Below are positions 33,665 through 43,181 of a stretch of 64,000 nt of DNA, one piece after another; the stretch's first letter is position 1; each line of letters starts with the position of its first letter. Both the position numbers and the translations under genes were made by a program. The DNA is from Dyella mobilis (lineage in GTDB: Bacteria > Pseudomonadota > Gammaproteobacteria > Xanthomonadales > Rhodanobacteraceae). The notes under the pieces were generated by a model. It was not told where the DNA came from. It ran no database searches and worked only from the letters and a program-made list of their open reading frames with translations. The DNA is taken from positions 806,001 to 870,000 of the forward strand of contig NZ_JADIKF010000040.1 in NCBI RefSeq assembly GCF_016904945.1. The letters run 5' to 3'.

Positions 33665-34183
33665 TCAACTGTGCCCGCCCTCGCCGTCGCCGCCGAAACC
33701 GCCGCGGCTCACCGTATCGCCCTCACCGGCCACTTCACCCGAAGACACCGTGCGCCAGCCCGAACCGCCACCGGCATAGACACTGCCGTAGTGCGGCGAA
33801 TAGTCGCTCAGATCGCGCTTGCGAAAAACCGGCCCCGCCGGGTAGTACGAGGTAACGCCGCCATGCACGACGCGCGCGATCAAAAAGGCCGCCATGCCCG
33901 CACTCCAATAGCTATTGCCACGGGCGTCCTGGCTCTCGACGCAGGTGTTCTGTTCGTAGGTGGCCCAACAATCCGATTCGTTGGCGTAGTGCATCTCGTC
34001 GCCGGGCGCTTCTTGCACTGCACGGTTGTAGGCTTCCTGGCAGCTGGCGACCGGTACGCCGGCCTGCGTACAGGCATCCACCGACACGAATTCCTGCTGG
34101 CTCTTTTGCGTATCGTCGCAGGCGCTGATAAACAGCGGAGTCAACCCCATGACCACCAGCGACGCCGTCCTTGATCGTTTCAT
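33665..34183 (-). CDS. ygiB: DUF1190 lipoprotein YgiB
   Basis: A 172-residue protein starting at ATG 34183 with GGGGGATGG before it. A lipobox (LFISAC) marks it as a lipoprotein. It carries the DUF1190 pattern: FVSVDACTQAGVPVASCQEAYNRA, DCWATYEQNTC and a Tyr/Gly/Ser-rich tail ending in Gly-Gly repeats. It is directly upstream of ygiC, the conserved ygiB-ygiC pairing, which supports both names. Function in the envelope is unknown. Confidence 0.9.
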   Translation of the reverse strand: MKRSRTASLVVMGLTPLFISACDDTQKSQQEFVSVDACTQAGVPVASCQEAYNRAVQEAPGDEMHYANESDCWATYEQNTCVESQDARGNSYWSAGMAAFLIARVVHGGVTSYYPAGPVFRKRDLSDYSPHYGSVYAGGGSGWRTVSSGEVAGEGDTVSRGGFGGDGEGGHS

Positions 34184-34253
34184 ACCATCCCCCGACAGGT
34201 ATTCGGGAGAGCATAAACAGTGGCCGGAACCTACGCAATCGGGCGCGGGCACA

Positions 34254-34282
34254 TAAAAAAAGAGGCGCCCCGTGGGAGCGCC
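34254..34282 (-). terminator. terminator of the small barrel gene
   Basis: On the minus strand a GC-rich stem (GGCGC/GCGCC core, 34264-34268 with 34278-34282) is followed by TCTTTTTTT (A run at 34254-34261). Confidence 0.8.
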
Positions 34283-34310
34283 CCTTACCTGCCGGGAAAA
34301 TCTTCGGGCG

Positions 34311-34865
34311 CTATTGAAAGTAATAGTGCACGCCCAGGGTGAAGCTGTTGTTGTGCCGGCGGATGCCATTCGCATTCGACTTGTCTGCCGTCCATTCCGC
34401 CGCCACGCCGAAGCTGCGAAGTGCCTTGTATTCCACGCCAAAACCATAATGCAGGCGCGAATCGGGCCATTGCGAGGTGGCACCGATACGCAAATAGGGC
34501 ATGTAGCGCCCATCGATCGGCACACCCAGCTTCCCATCGAAGCCGGCATCCTTGCGGGTGGTGGAGCCGTGGTGAAAATCCGCGAAGGCTTCGCCGCCCA
34601 GCATGATCGGGCCGGCGTCGAATCCGAAACCTACCGTGACGCCGGGAAAGAACGAAGTATGCGATGGCTGCCGAAGCCTTCCGGTAGCGTCGGAAACGTT
34701 GGCGCCTGCCTTGGCTCCTACATAGAGCCCGGAGAATGGGCTGCTGAAGTGCGAGCCGGTAAACAGCTGGTTAGCCTGCAAGGCCGAATCGGAGGTCTGC
34801 GCCTGCGCGGCACTGGACAAAACCACCGCCACGACGGAGAGCATTCGCTTTCTTTTGATTGACAT
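34311..34865 (-). CDS. small outer-membrane beta-barrel protein
   Basis: A 184-residue protein starting at ATG 34865 with a signal peptide (MLSVVAVVLSSAAQAQ). The mature part alternates polar and hydrophobic residues in strands typical of the eight-stranded OmpA/OmpW-like barrel (GLYVGAKAGANVS, LHYGFGVEYKAL, SFTLGVHYYFQ). The last residue is Gln rather than the usual Phe, with aromatic residues just before. No partner genes. Confidence 0.8.
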   Translation of the reverse strand: MSIKRKRMLSVVAVVLSSAAQAQTSDSALQANQLFTGSHFSSPFSGLYVGAKAGANVSDATGRLRQPSHTSFFPGVTVGFGFDAGPIMLGGEAFADFHHGSTTRKDAGFDGKLGVPIDGRYMPYLRIGATSQWPDSRLHYGFGVEYKALRSFGVAAEWTADKSNANGIRRHNNSFTLGVHYYFQ

Positions 34866-35013
34866 GCCTGAAGAGAACCGAAAAGGGAGCGCAAAGCTAG
34901 CCCTCTGCCGCCACACCCTCTATCAGACAGCACTTACGTCAAGTCGAATCCGCTCGGAATTTGCATTATTCAAAATAGTCCTACAGGTAAGTTGGCCTTC
35001 AGACGTCCGACCA

Positions 35014-35589
35014 TCAACCAAGCTTCTTGCCAGCCAGACGGATATGTCGCGTCTTGCCGAGCAGGCTATGGATCAGCACCACCTCGTGCACCGGCCACGT
35101 CACCGGCTCGATGGGCTCGAACGGCACCGCGGGCTTGTTGTAGGCCATGGTCAGATGCGGCGTGAAGGAGGCACGCGCATGTTCCGCGAGGGCCGCGCTG
35201 CGCAGATGAAGCGCCAACTGCGCGTGCAGCGCGTGCAGCACTTCATTGCCGCCACTGCCGGTGAACACGAACGCGCCCCGGGACTGACGGCTGTTGAAGC
35301 TGCCGGCCTGATCGAAGCGAATGGTGAAAGGCTCGGCAACCGTGCGAGACAACGCCTGCACTGACTGCTCGATCAATCCGGGCGGAAGCTCGGTGTAGTC
35401 GCCCAGGTGGAACAGTGTGACGTGCAAGCGCTCCGGCAACACCGCGTCGCCGCCGATCCGCCGGCCGGCCAGGTACTTCGTGGCAAGGGCGTGCAACTGT
35501 GCCGCGTGCTGCGTATCGGGAAAAACCGCCAGAAACAGGCGATCGGTGGGAATGGCCAGATCGAAGCCCGGCAATGATCCCTGAGACAT
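35014..35589 (-). CDS. thpR: RNA 2',3'-cyclic phosphodiesterase (2'-5' RNA ligase family) ThpR
   Basis: A 191-residue 2H phosphoesterase. Both catalytic His-x-Thr-x motifs are present: HVTLFHLGDY (about residue 57) and HLTMAYNKP (about residue 144). N-terminal DRLFLAVFPD is the usual first strand. ThpR opens 2',3'-cyclic phosphates and can join some tRNA halves in vitro. Its start ATG 35589 is preceded by weak SD-like bases. Single gene. Confidence 0.92.
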   Translation of the reverse strand: MSQGSLPGFDLAIPTDRLFLAVFPDTQHAAQLHALATKYLAGRRIGGDAVLPERLHVTLFHLGDYTELPPGLIEQSVQALSRTVAEPFTIRFDQAGSFNSRQSRGAFVFTGSGGNEVLHALHAQLALHLRSAALAEHARASFTPHLTMAYNKPAVPFEPIEPVTWPVHEVVLIHSLLGKTRHIRLAGKKLG

Positions 35590-35736
35590 GATGAGTCACC
35601 TGCTTTTTTTGACGGCGAACTATTTTCCGCCCCTCGGCGCAAACCGGCAAATGCCACGTGTGCCGTGGATCGCGATCGGGCAACACCCTGCCTGCACGGC
35701 CGATTATCGAGCCGTGCCATTGCACGCACACCTCGC

Positions 35737-36279
35737 TCAGGACCCTGGGCCGAACCGCTTGCGCATCCCCCACAGGCGTATGAACCCGCTGACCGCACAA
35801 AGCGCTGCGGGCACATAAAGCAGCCACTGATTGCCGCGGTGATTGAAGTGCCCCAGAAGCACCATCAGCATGGCACAGGCGAGATAGATACCCACCAGGA
35901 TGCCCGCCGTACGCAAGCTTTGCACCGGCGGCAGAGGGCCGTTGGCCATGCGCTTGCCCGCCTTGCCCTCGCTCAACCAAATATAGCGATGGCGTAGAAA
36001 GCTGATATAGAGCAATGCCAGCAACGGCTCGGCATTCGCACCGCAATCCACTGCCAGGGGTTGTCCTGGCACGGCGCGAAATTTCAGCTGCGGGGAACGG
36101 CACCAATCGATTTTCAGCCACACCACGTGCTCGCCTTCGCTTACCTGCACCGTGACACTGGCACCATTGGCAACCTGCGCGACTTCCTTGCCATCGACCA
36201 CCACCCGGTAATTCCGCATGCGGTCGGCCCACGGCACGTAGGCGCGATGGACCGTCAATTCAACAACGTGAGCATCCAC
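35737..36279 (-). CDS. hypothetical membrane protein with N-terminal beta domain
   Basis: A 180-residue protein starting at GTG 36279, with AGGGGG nine bases upstream. Residues 1-75 resemble a small beta-sandwich (YRVVVDGKEVAQVANGASVT, EGEHVVWLKIDWC) seen in many uncharacterised bacterial proteins; two transmembrane helices follow near the C-terminus. The frame is open further upstream to 36576, but that stretch lacks sensible protein character and would overlap the leader of the prolyl oligopeptidase gene. Function unknown. Confidence 0.68.
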   Translation of the reverse strand: MDAHVVELTVHRAYVPWADRMRNYRVVVDGKEVAQVANGASVTVQVSEGEHVVWLKIDWCRSPQLKFRAVPGQPLAVDCGANAEPLLALLYISFLRHRYIWLSEGKAGKRMANGPLPPVQSLRTAGILVGIYLACAMLMVLLGHFNHRGNQWLLYVPAALCAVSGFIRLWGMRKRFGPGS

Positions 36280-36539
36280 GAGAAACAACCCCCTGATTTC
36301 CACGAGCGCCGAAGACCGGCCCCGATGGCTTCCCCGTACCAAGACGGTTTGGCCGCGCCTAACCCCACCTGGCAATCGTTGCAAATCCGCGCGCGACCAT
36401 GGCCGGCCCGCTGCATTTTCCCACGGCGTCCACGTTGCCCGTGACGAGTGCGTGAAGGCTGCACAAGGGCTTCCAGCACTGTTCTGGTCAACTTCGATCG
36501 TGAGACGGTGTTGCTTTCCCGACGCAAAGGAACGTCCCC

Positions 36540-38783
36540 ATGGTGGGTAAGGCAACCGGGTTCGCTGTGCGCCCACGGCGTTTTACAGCGATCCGCAACA
36601 GCATGCTCTGCACGGCCGTCAGCACACTGATCGCTGCGCTTCCCGCCTTCGCAGCACAGACCGACCAGCCGCCAACGGCGCGCACGGTGGACGTCGTCGA
36701 CCATCTCTTCGGCACGGCCCTGCCCGATCCCTACCGCTGGATGGAGGGCGCGCACAATACCGAGTTCCAGCAATGGCTCGTCGCCCAGGGCGCATACACC
36801 CGCCAAAAGCTCGATGCCTTGCCCACGCTGAAATCCTGGCAAGACGCCTTGCAGAAAATCAGTACCAGCACCGTCATTCATCGCGCCCAGCAGTACGTCG
36901 ATGGCAGGTTGTTCTTCATTCGCCAGGGCTCCGGCGGCAACGGCACCCTGATGATCCGCGAGGCGAACGGCGCCGAGCGCGTGCTGCTCGATCCGGCGAC
37001 GCTTACTGACCACGGCGGCCATGCTTCGATCACCCTGTTCTCACCCTCGCCCGACGGCAGCAAGGTGGCGGTGGATATCGATCACGGCGGCACCGAAGTC
37101 ACCCGCCTGGAAGTGCTCGACGTAAAAACCGGCAAGCCCACGGGCGACGTGGTCGAGCCGGTGTGGGGCGAGTTCGGCGCCGAGTGGCTGCCTGACGGCA
37201 AGGGTTTCGCCTATACCCAGATGGCACCATCCGACCAGCGCACCGGCGACGACCCCATCCAGGATATGCGCTTGCGCATGCACTGGATGGGCACGCCCGC
37301 CGCGCAGGATGCGTACCTGCTGCGTGCCGGCAACGGGCAAGGCACGAATGCGTCGTTTGCGATTGCGTCCAATCACTTTCCCGATATCCAGTTTCCCACC
37401 GGTTCGCGCTGGGCCTTGGGCATGGATCAAAGCGCGGCGACCGAGCAGCGTTATTGCGTAACCACCCAGGAGCAGGCCGTAAAGCCTGGCGCGACGTGGC
37501 GCTGTATCGCCAACGTAGGCGACGAGGTGGTCGCCGCCGCCATTCACGGCGATACGCTTTATCTGGTTTCCGCGAAACGGCGCTCCAACGGCGAATTGCT
37601 CGCGCTGGATCTTTCACGCCCGGATGCGTCACTCAAAGATGCGCACTCCATCCTGCCAATGCAGGACGACGAAAAAATCATCGACGCCAGCATTGGCGAT
37701 ACGCAGATGGTTGCTCCGGCACGCGATGCTTTGTACGTAAAAATTTCTAAAGACGGCATCGATGGCGTGCGCCGCATCGATTACCGCAGCGGCAAGGTGG
37801 AAACGATACCGATGCCGCTGGTCGGCGCCGCCTCGCTATTTCGCACCAACGACACCCAGGACGGGTTTCTGCTCGAATTGCGCGGCTGGACGACGCCGCC
37901 GAAATCCTGGCGCTACGATCCTGCCACGAGCGCCATGCACAGCCTCGGCCAGGACGAAGCCAGTCCCGCCGACTACAGCATGGTCGAAGCGACCGAGACC
38001 GAGCTGATCAGCGCGGATGGCACGCACGTGCCGCTGACGATCGTGCATCGCAAAGACATCAAGCTGGACGGCTCCCATCGCGCCATCATCTACGGCTACG
38101 GCAGCTATGGCATGTCCGTCATCACTTCGTTCAAGCCGGTCCGCCTGGAATGGGTCAAACAAGGCAACGTTTTTGCCTTTGCGCACGTTCGCGGCGGCGG
38201 TGAAAAAGGCGAAGCCTGGCATCTGGCGGGCAAAGGACCGAACAAACACAAAGGCGTGGAAGACCTCGTTGCCGGCGTGGCGCGATTAAGCGAACTGGGC
38301 TACAGCCGTCCGGAGCGCACGGCACTGATCGCCGGCAGCGCAGGCGGCCTGCTGGCCGGCGGCGCGGTGGTGCAGCACCCGGAGAAATTTGGCGCTGCCA
38401 TCATCATGGTCGGCATGCTCAATCCGGTTCGCATGGCCGAAGAACCCAACGGCGCCAATCAGTTCGGCGAATTGGGCGATCCGCGCAAGGCCAGCGATTT
38501 CCCCTCGGTGCTGGCGATGGATCCGTACCAGCAGATTCGCTCGCACGTGGCCTATCCGGCGGTGATGCTCGACGTCGGCCTCAACGACAGCCGCGTAGCA
38601 CCCTGGGAAACCGGCAAGTTCGCGGCGCGCCTGCGCACGGCCACTACCAGTGGCAGGCCGATCTGGATTCGCACCGATGCCAACGCAGGCCACGGCATCC
38701 AGCGCTCGCTCGGTGCGGAGGCGGCCGAATACGCCGATATCTACGCTTTTCTGGACGCGCAATTGCCGGCGCCTGCGCCATGA
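36540..38783 (+). CDS. exported prolyl oligopeptidase (S9A family)
   Basis: A 747-residue serine peptidase with a signal peptide (ending ALPAFAAQ). The N-terminal beta-propeller begins DPYRWMEGAHNTEF; the C-terminal hydrolase domain carries the catalytic Ser near 600 in IAGSAGGLLAGG, Asp in LDVGLNDSRVAPWE and His in NAGHGIQRS. The usual GGSNGG is GSAGG here, an accepted variation. S9A enzymes cut short proline-containing peptides after Pro. AAGGAACG precedes ATG 36540. A hairpin at 38865-38896 follows. Confidence 0.93.
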   Translation: MVGKATGFAVRPRRFTAIRNSMLCTAVSTLIAALPAFAAQTDQPPTARTVDVVDHLFGTALPDPYRWMEGAHNTEFQQWLVAQGAYTRQKLDALPTLKSWQDALQKISTSTVIHRAQQYVDGRLFFIRQGSGGNGTLMIREANGAERVLLDPATLTDHGGHASITLFSPSPDGSKVAVDIDHGGTEVTRLEVLDVKTGKPTGDVVEPVWGEFGAEWLPDGKGFAYTQMAPSDQRTGDDPIQDMRLRMHWMGTPAAQDAYLLRAGNGQGTNASFAIASNHFPDIQFPTGSRWALGMDQSAATEQRYCVTTQEQAVKPGATWRCIANVGDEVVAAAIHGDTLYLVSAKRRSNGELLALDLSRPDASLKDAHSILPMQDDEKIIDASIGDTQMVAPARDALYVKISKDGIDGVRRIDYRSGKVETIPMPLVGAASLFRTNDTQDGFLLELRGWTTPPKSWRYDPATSAMHSLGQDEASPADYSMVEATETELISADGTHVPLTIVHRKDIKLDGSHRAIIYGYGSYGMSVITSFKPVRLEWVKQGNVFAFAHVRGGGEKGEAWHLAGKGPNKHKGVEDLVAGVARLSELGYSRPERTALIAGSAGGLLAGGAVVQHPEKFGAAIIMVGMLNPVRMAEEPNGANQFGELGDPRKASDFPSVLAMDPYQQIRSHVAYPAVMLDVGLNDSRVAPWETGKFAARLRTATTSGRPIWIRTDANAGHGIQRSLGAEAAEYADIYAFLDAQLPAPAP

Positions 38784-38864
38784 CGGGTTGAACGGAGGAA
38801 TGGCATTTCAAGTCCATGCCGCGCACGGAAGTGCCTGGCGTGACGCATCAATGGCGTAAATGTC

Positions 38865-38896
38865 CGGCCCCTCCTCCTGCACTTGGGGAGGGGCCG
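38865..38896. terminator. hairpin after the prolyl oligopeptidase gene
   Basis: A 10-bp perfect stem CGGCCCCTCC/GGAGGGGCCG (38865-38874, 38887-38896) with a 12-base loop; no T run, so its termination strength is uncertain. Confidence 0.55.
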
Positions 38897-38972
38897 CAGT
38901 ACCAAGCGTGTTGTCAGGTGCGGCAAACGCTGTACGCTGATCCGTTCCGATTCGCTCTACGAACCTTGCAAC

Positions 38973-39185
38973 GTGAAACCCGAAGATCTGCAGCGGCTGG
39001 TCACCGTCACCATGCCCTACGGCAAATACCAGGGCCGCCTGATCGCGGACCTGCCCGGTGGCTACCTCGCCTGGTTCGCCCGCAAGGGCTTTCCGCGCGG
39101 CGACCTGGGAAACTTGCTGGCGCTGATGCTCGAACTCGACCACAACGGGCTAAGGCCCTTGCTCGATCCGCTGCGAAAGCGTTGA
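38973..39185 (+). CDS. DUF3820-family protein
   Basis: A 70-residue protein starting at GTG 38973. The family core TMPYGKYQGRLIADLPGGYL and WFARKGFPRG is complete. DUF3820 proteins are small and uncharacterised, sometimes labelled quorum-regulated virulence factors on slender evidence. The ribosome binding site is weak. It is convergent with the next gene, 13 bases apart. Confidence 0.82.
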   Translation: MKPEDLQRLVTVTMPYGKYQGRLIADLPGGYLAWFARKGFPRGDLGNLLALMLELDHNGLRPLLDPLRKR

Positions 39186-39198
39186 GCCGCGTGGCCGC

Positions 39199-39702
39199 TC
39201 AACGAAGTTCGATGATCGACCAGCCTTCAAACAAGACGCGAATTCTGTCCGGCTCGATGCTGAGAATGCGAGCCATGGTGGAATCGCTCCCATCGCTGTT
39301 GCACAAAGCCAGCGCGGTTAAAACCCTGGGGCTTGCCAGGCGCATGTTTTCCGCCGTGAACTGCTTCTTTCCGCTCAAGCCCTGGCTCAGTTCCGAAGCA
39401 AGCTGACGAGTTTCCAGGGTCGCATACTGAAAGTGGACGGTTCCGCTGCACGGGTCCAGAAACGGAGCGCTGAACTGGTTGTTCGACAGCGTCACCGCCG
39501 TCCCTACCTGTGCCTTGATGAAATCGCTGACCAGCGCCGCGCATCCCACCGGGCAATAACCGTCTGCCACGACCCATCGGGTTTTGGCGAATGCGCCAGT
39601 CGGTGCTGCGTTTTGCGCCAGAGCGCTGCAAGACGCGGCGAGCGCGACGGTGAACAAAAGCCAGCACACAAATACGCCGACCGTTGCGGATAACCGTGGC
39701 AT
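39199..39702 (-). CDS. exported hypothetical protein
   Basis: A 167-residue protein with GAGGAG before ATG 39702 and a signal peptide (FTVALAASCSALAQ). Mature part has two close Cys (YCPVGC) and two further Cys (DPCSG, LCNSDG), suggesting disulfides in the periplasm. I recognise no family. Single gene. Confidence 0.75.
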   Translation of the reverse strand: MPRLSATVGVFVCWLLFTVALAASCSALAQNAAPTGAFAKTRWVVADGYCPVGCAALVSDFIKAQVGTAVTLSNNQFSAPFLDPCSGTVHFQYATLETRQLASELSQGLSGKKQFTAENMRLASPRVLTALALCNSDGSDSTMARILSIEPDRIRVLFEGWSIIELR

Positions 39703-40281
39703 ATCTGCACTCCTCGTCCTTGGGCGGCTTGCACGAAGCCGAAGTCTGTTCCGAATGATTTTCCAAATGAGGCTGCTTCAGCGTTCCGAAGCCCTGCTGG
39801 GTCGCCAATCTAGATGAGAAAAACGAAAAGCGTCAACGCGCCAGCCAGCGCTGCAAACATCCGCCGCGACTGCGAATCGGAAACAGCGGCACCGATTTTC
39901 CCTGGAGATAAATACTGAACCCGGTTCTGCAGTCAATCCCCGGAAAGTTGGAATCATCCTTGCAACGATGCCGCAGACGTGTTCCGACGCTTCGACAGCC
40001 TGAACATCAGCTTGCGCTGACATGACGGCGAAATGCTCGGAAAAATTCCCGGCCGTTTGAGGCGTGCCCCCGTTTTTTTTGCCGGTTTGATCCGACAAAA
40101 ACGCCTGGGACACGCCCAGGCTGCCTCGCTTTCTCAATCAATGCCAGGATGTCATCCATGCCAAATTGCGGCAGTTTCACGACCTGCCGGGCACCAAACT
40201 GACTCAAACAGCCCCCTTTAGTGCGGGCCACATCCGCCGATAACTCACGCTCAGAGCTAAAAGCCGCCCCTGCATTCCCCC
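39703..40281. other. 579-base intergenic region
   Basis: Between the exported hypothetical gene and the MHYT-GGDEF-EAL gene, which are divergent. No supported gene; a minus-strand hairpin with a T run at 40098-40121 is listed separately. I searched by eye for a c-di-GMP riboswitch and did not see the conserved core. Confidence 0.5.
40098..40121 (-). terminator. orphan minus-strand terminator-like hairpin
   Basis: On the minus strand GCCTGGG-CGTGT-CCCAGGC (40121-40115 with 40109-40103) is followed by GTTTTT. No minus-strand gene is recognised just upstream of it, so it could end a small RNA or antisense transcript. Confidence 0.4.
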
Positions 40282-42348
40282 ATGCACAGCACCTATAACC
40301 CCTTCTTCGTCGCGATGTCGCTCGCGGTGGCCACGTTTGCGTCTTACACGGCGCTCGATCTGGCAAGCCGCATTTCCTTGCTGAAGCATTCGGCCGGCCG
40401 GCACGCGTGGCTGGCCGGAGGCGCAACGGCCATGGGGGTGGGCATCTGGTCGATGCACTTCGTCGCCATGCTGGCGTTCTCGCTGCCGATTCCGCTCGGT
40501 TACGACCCGGCCATTACCGGCTATTCGCTGCTGATCGCGATTTTCGTTTCGTGGTTTGCGCTCTATGTCGTGACCCGGTCGACGCTGGGACTGCGTGATA
40601 TCGCAGTGGGCGGGGTGCTGATGGGCCTTGGCATTGCCGGCATGCATTACACCGGCATGGCGGCCCTGCGCATGGAACCTGGCATTGATTACGATCCGCT
40701 GCTTTTCGCGGCATCGATCGTCGTCGCCATCGTGGCATCGACAGCGGCGCTGTGGATCGCGCGCATGCTGAGCGATGCGAGGCTGCACAACGTCATCGCC
40801 AAGCGTGTGGGCGCCGCACTGGTGATGGGCCTTGCGATCACCGGCATGCACTACACCGGCATGGCGGCAGCCAACTTCATGCCGGGATCGATATGCGGCG
40901 CCACGCATGGGGTGGATGCGCACTGGCTGGCGACGACGATCTCGCTATTCACCTTCGCCATCCTCACCGTCACGCTGATCCTTTCCCGCTTTGACGTGAG
41001 GACAGCGCTGCTGGCCGGCTCGGTCACCCAGCTCAACGACCAGATCGTGCGCATGGCCAATCACGACGCGCTCACCGACCTGCCGAACCGCTGGGCGCTG
41101 GTCGAGCGCATTGATGCCGCCGTGCGTACGGCAAAGCGCATGCAGACGGCTTTCGCCGTGCTGTTCATGGATCTGGACGGCTTCAAGACCATCAACGACT
41201 CGCTCGGACATTCCGCCGGCGATGAAGTCCTGAAGGCCTTCGCGCGGCGACTGCTGCAATGCGTGCGCGACGGCGATACCGTCGCCCGGCTCGGCGGCGA
41301 CGAATTCGTCGTGCTGATGGAAAACCTCGAATCGCCGGACGACGCGCAAGACGTGGCGCAAGACGTCATCGACCGCATGGAACGCGGACATTGGCACGAC
41401 GGGCAATCCATTCAGGCGGTGCCGAGCGTGGGCATCGCGTTGTTTCCACGCGACGGCGAAACGGCCGACACCCTGCTGAAAAACGCCGATGCGGCGATGT
41501 ATGAAGCCAAGCGTGCCGGCCGGGCGACGTGGCGTTTCTTCGAGGCCAGCATGAACGCCGCGGCGATGCGCACGCTGCAGATCCAGAACGCCATGCGTGC
41601 CGCCTTCGACGAAGGTTATTTTTCGCTGCGCTTCCAGCCCAAGTTCCGCGGCACCACCAACGAGCTGGTGGGCGCCGAGGCGCTGATCCGGCTACATCAT
41701 CCGGAACTCGGCCTGCTGATGCCGTCGGAATTCATCCCCACCGCCGAACGTTCGGGCCAGATCGTGCAGATCGGGCAATGGGTAGTGCGCGAAACCTGCC
41801 GGCAGATCCGGCATTGGCAAACGATGGGCCTGTCGTCCATGAAAGTGGCGGTGAACCTTTCGCCGCGCCAGATCGCGCAGCCGGACCTCGTCGACACCAT
41901 GATCGATATCGTGCGCGCCGAGCACGTGCGTTGCGACCAGATCATTTTCGAGATCACCGAAGCGGTGGCCATGCACGATGCGCAGAAGACCGTGGAGATG
42001 ATCCAGGCCTTCCAGCGGGCCGGTTTCGAAATCGCCATCGACGACTTCGGCACCGGCTATTCCAGCCTCGCGTATCTGGAACGCTTCCGCGCCAAGCAAC
42101 TGAAAATCGATCGCTTTTTTACCAGCGGCCTGGACGCGCAAGGCAATGAAAGCCGGGCAATCGTCTCGGCCATCATCGCCCTCGCCCATTCGCTGAACAT
42201 GGAAGTGGTGGCCGAAGGCGTGGAGACCCAGTCGCAGCTGACCGAGCTGCAAATCATGGAGTGCGACCAGATGCAGGGCTATTTGCTCGGCAAGCCGCTG
42301 ACGGCCTCCGCGTTTGGCGCCTTGCTGGAAGAACAGCTGGCGTCTTGA
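40282..42348 (+). CDS. MHYT-GGDEF-EAL c-di-GMP enzyme
   Basis: A 688-residue protein with a seven-helix MHYT sensor (SMHFVAM near 57, GMHYTGMAA near 120 and 192; thought to bind copper and sense diatomic gas), a GGDEF domain with intact RLGGDEFVVLM near 336, and an EAL domain with GAEALIRLH near 462 and DDFGTGYSS near 585. Both catalytic motifs look complete, so it may switch between making and degrading c-di-GMP. ATG 40282 lacks a strong SD. Single gene. Confidence 0.95.
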   Translation: MHSTYNPFFVAMSLAVATFASYTALDLASRISLLKHSAGRHAWLAGGATAMGVGIWSMHFVAMLAFSLPIPLGYDPAITGYSLLIAIFVSWFALYVVTRSTLGLRDIAVGGVLMGLGIAGMHYTGMAALRMEPGIDYDPLLFAASIVVAIVASTAALWIARMLSDARLHNVIAKRVGAALVMGLAITGMHYTGMAAANFMPGSICGATHGVDAHWLATTISLFTFAILTVTLILSRFDVRTALLAGSVTQLNDQIVRMANHDALTDLPNRWALVERIDAAVRTAKRMQTAFAVLFMDLDGFKTINDSLGHSAGDEVLKAFARRLLQCVRDGDTVARLGGDEFVVLMENLESPDDAQDVAQDVIDRMERGHWHDGQSIQAVPSVGIALFPRDGETADTLLKNADAAMYEAKRAGRATWRFFEASMNAAAMRTLQIQNAMRAAFDEGYFSLRFQPKFRGTTNELVGAEALIRLHHPELGLLMPSEFIPTAERSGQIVQIGQWVVRETCRQIRHWQTMGLSSMKVAVNLSPRQIAQPDLVDTMIDIVRAEHVRCDQIIFEITEAVAMHDAQKTVEMIQAFQRAGFEIAIDDFGTGYSSLAYLERFRAKQLKIDRFFTSGLDAQGNESRAIVSAIIALAHSLNMEVVAEGVETQSQLTELQIMECDQMQGYLLGKPLTASAFGALLEEQLAS

Positions 42349-42748
42349 GCCGCCACAACCGATCACCCCTTGCCGTGCTCCGCAAGAGCAACGGCCTGCC
42401 CCGGGCAAATGGGGATGGGAGATGCCTGGCTTTTGCGCAGATCCATGCCGCGCTCCGGCCCTCCCCCAACCACGTGCCGTTGGTCCGAGAGGCGCTCGGG
42501 CGTCCACTCGCATCGGGCGACGGACCGGCCCACACCATTTTCTAAACGTTCCGCATCGATGGCGGCTACATTCTGTGAAGCTCGCGAAACACACGTGTTG
42601 CGCCGCGCAAAGGCGAACACGTGCCTCTTGGAAAGCCATCGCACTAGGTTCATAGTTACACCCGACGACGCGCCCGGTGCGGAGTCGTCGACAGGGAAAA
42701 AACCGGACGCGAGTTGGCTAATAGCGTACTCGTCGAAGGAGAATGACC
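42349..42748. other. 400-base intergenic region
   Basis: Upstream region of the DoxX gene. No supported gene; the only features are the DoxX ribosome binding site (AAGGAG 42736-42741) and a CACGTGTTG/CACGTGCC pair near 42590-42620 of unclear meaning. Confidence 0.5.
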
Positions 42749-43168
42749 ATGCGATATACCCTGTTCCAAAGCCGCAAAGACGAAGTGCTGCTGATCGCCC
42801 GCATCCTATTGATGATCCTGTTCGTGCTCTTCGGCTGGGACAAATTCATCAACTTTTCGGGCACCGCTTCCTACATGGAATCCGTAGGCCTGCCCTTGCC
42901 CACTTTTGCCGCGCTCATCGCGCTGGTCATGGAATTCGCCGTGGGTATCGCCATCGTGCTGGGCTATTACACGCGCCCGCTGGCCTTGCTGCTTGCAATC
43001 TACACGCTGGTCACCGCCTTGATCGGGCACCGCTACTGGCTGGTCACCGACAATCCGCTGGCACGCATCGACGTGATGATCAACTTCTACAAGAATTTCA
43101 GCATTACCGGCGGCCTGCTGCTGCTGTGCATAACCGGCCCGGGAAAATATTCCCTCGACAAGCGCTAG
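42749..43168 (+). CDS. DoxX-family membrane protein
   Basis: A 139-residue inner-membrane protein with four transmembrane helices, typical DoxX features being LLIARILLMILFVLFGWDKF and ELAVGIAIVLGY-like helix 2 (here EFAVGIAIVLGY). AAGGAG at 42736-42741 is seven bases from ATG 42749 but only one base from ATG 42743, so I prefer 42749. DoxX proteins are linked to redox and thiosulfate or oxidative-stress functions in some bacteria. It is convergent with the broken porin gene. Confidence 0.9.
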   Translation: MRYTLFQSRKDEVLLIARILLMILFVLFGWDKFINFSGTASYMESVGLPLPTFAALIALVMEFAVGIAIVLGYYTRPLALLLAIYTLVTALIGHRYWLVTDNPLARIDVMINFYKNFSITGGLLLLCITGPGKYSLDKR

Positions 43169-43181
43169 CCTGCCCTTTCGC

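Noticed and set aside
39880..40281. c-di-GMP riboswitch upstream of the MHYT-GGDEF-EAL gene
   Set aside because: I looked for the conserved core and did not find it.
40007..40426. 139-residue minus-strand frame with a plausible-looking segment
   Set aside because: No ribosome binding site, overlaps the MHYT gene start and contains a terminator-like hairpin; I could not link it to a family.
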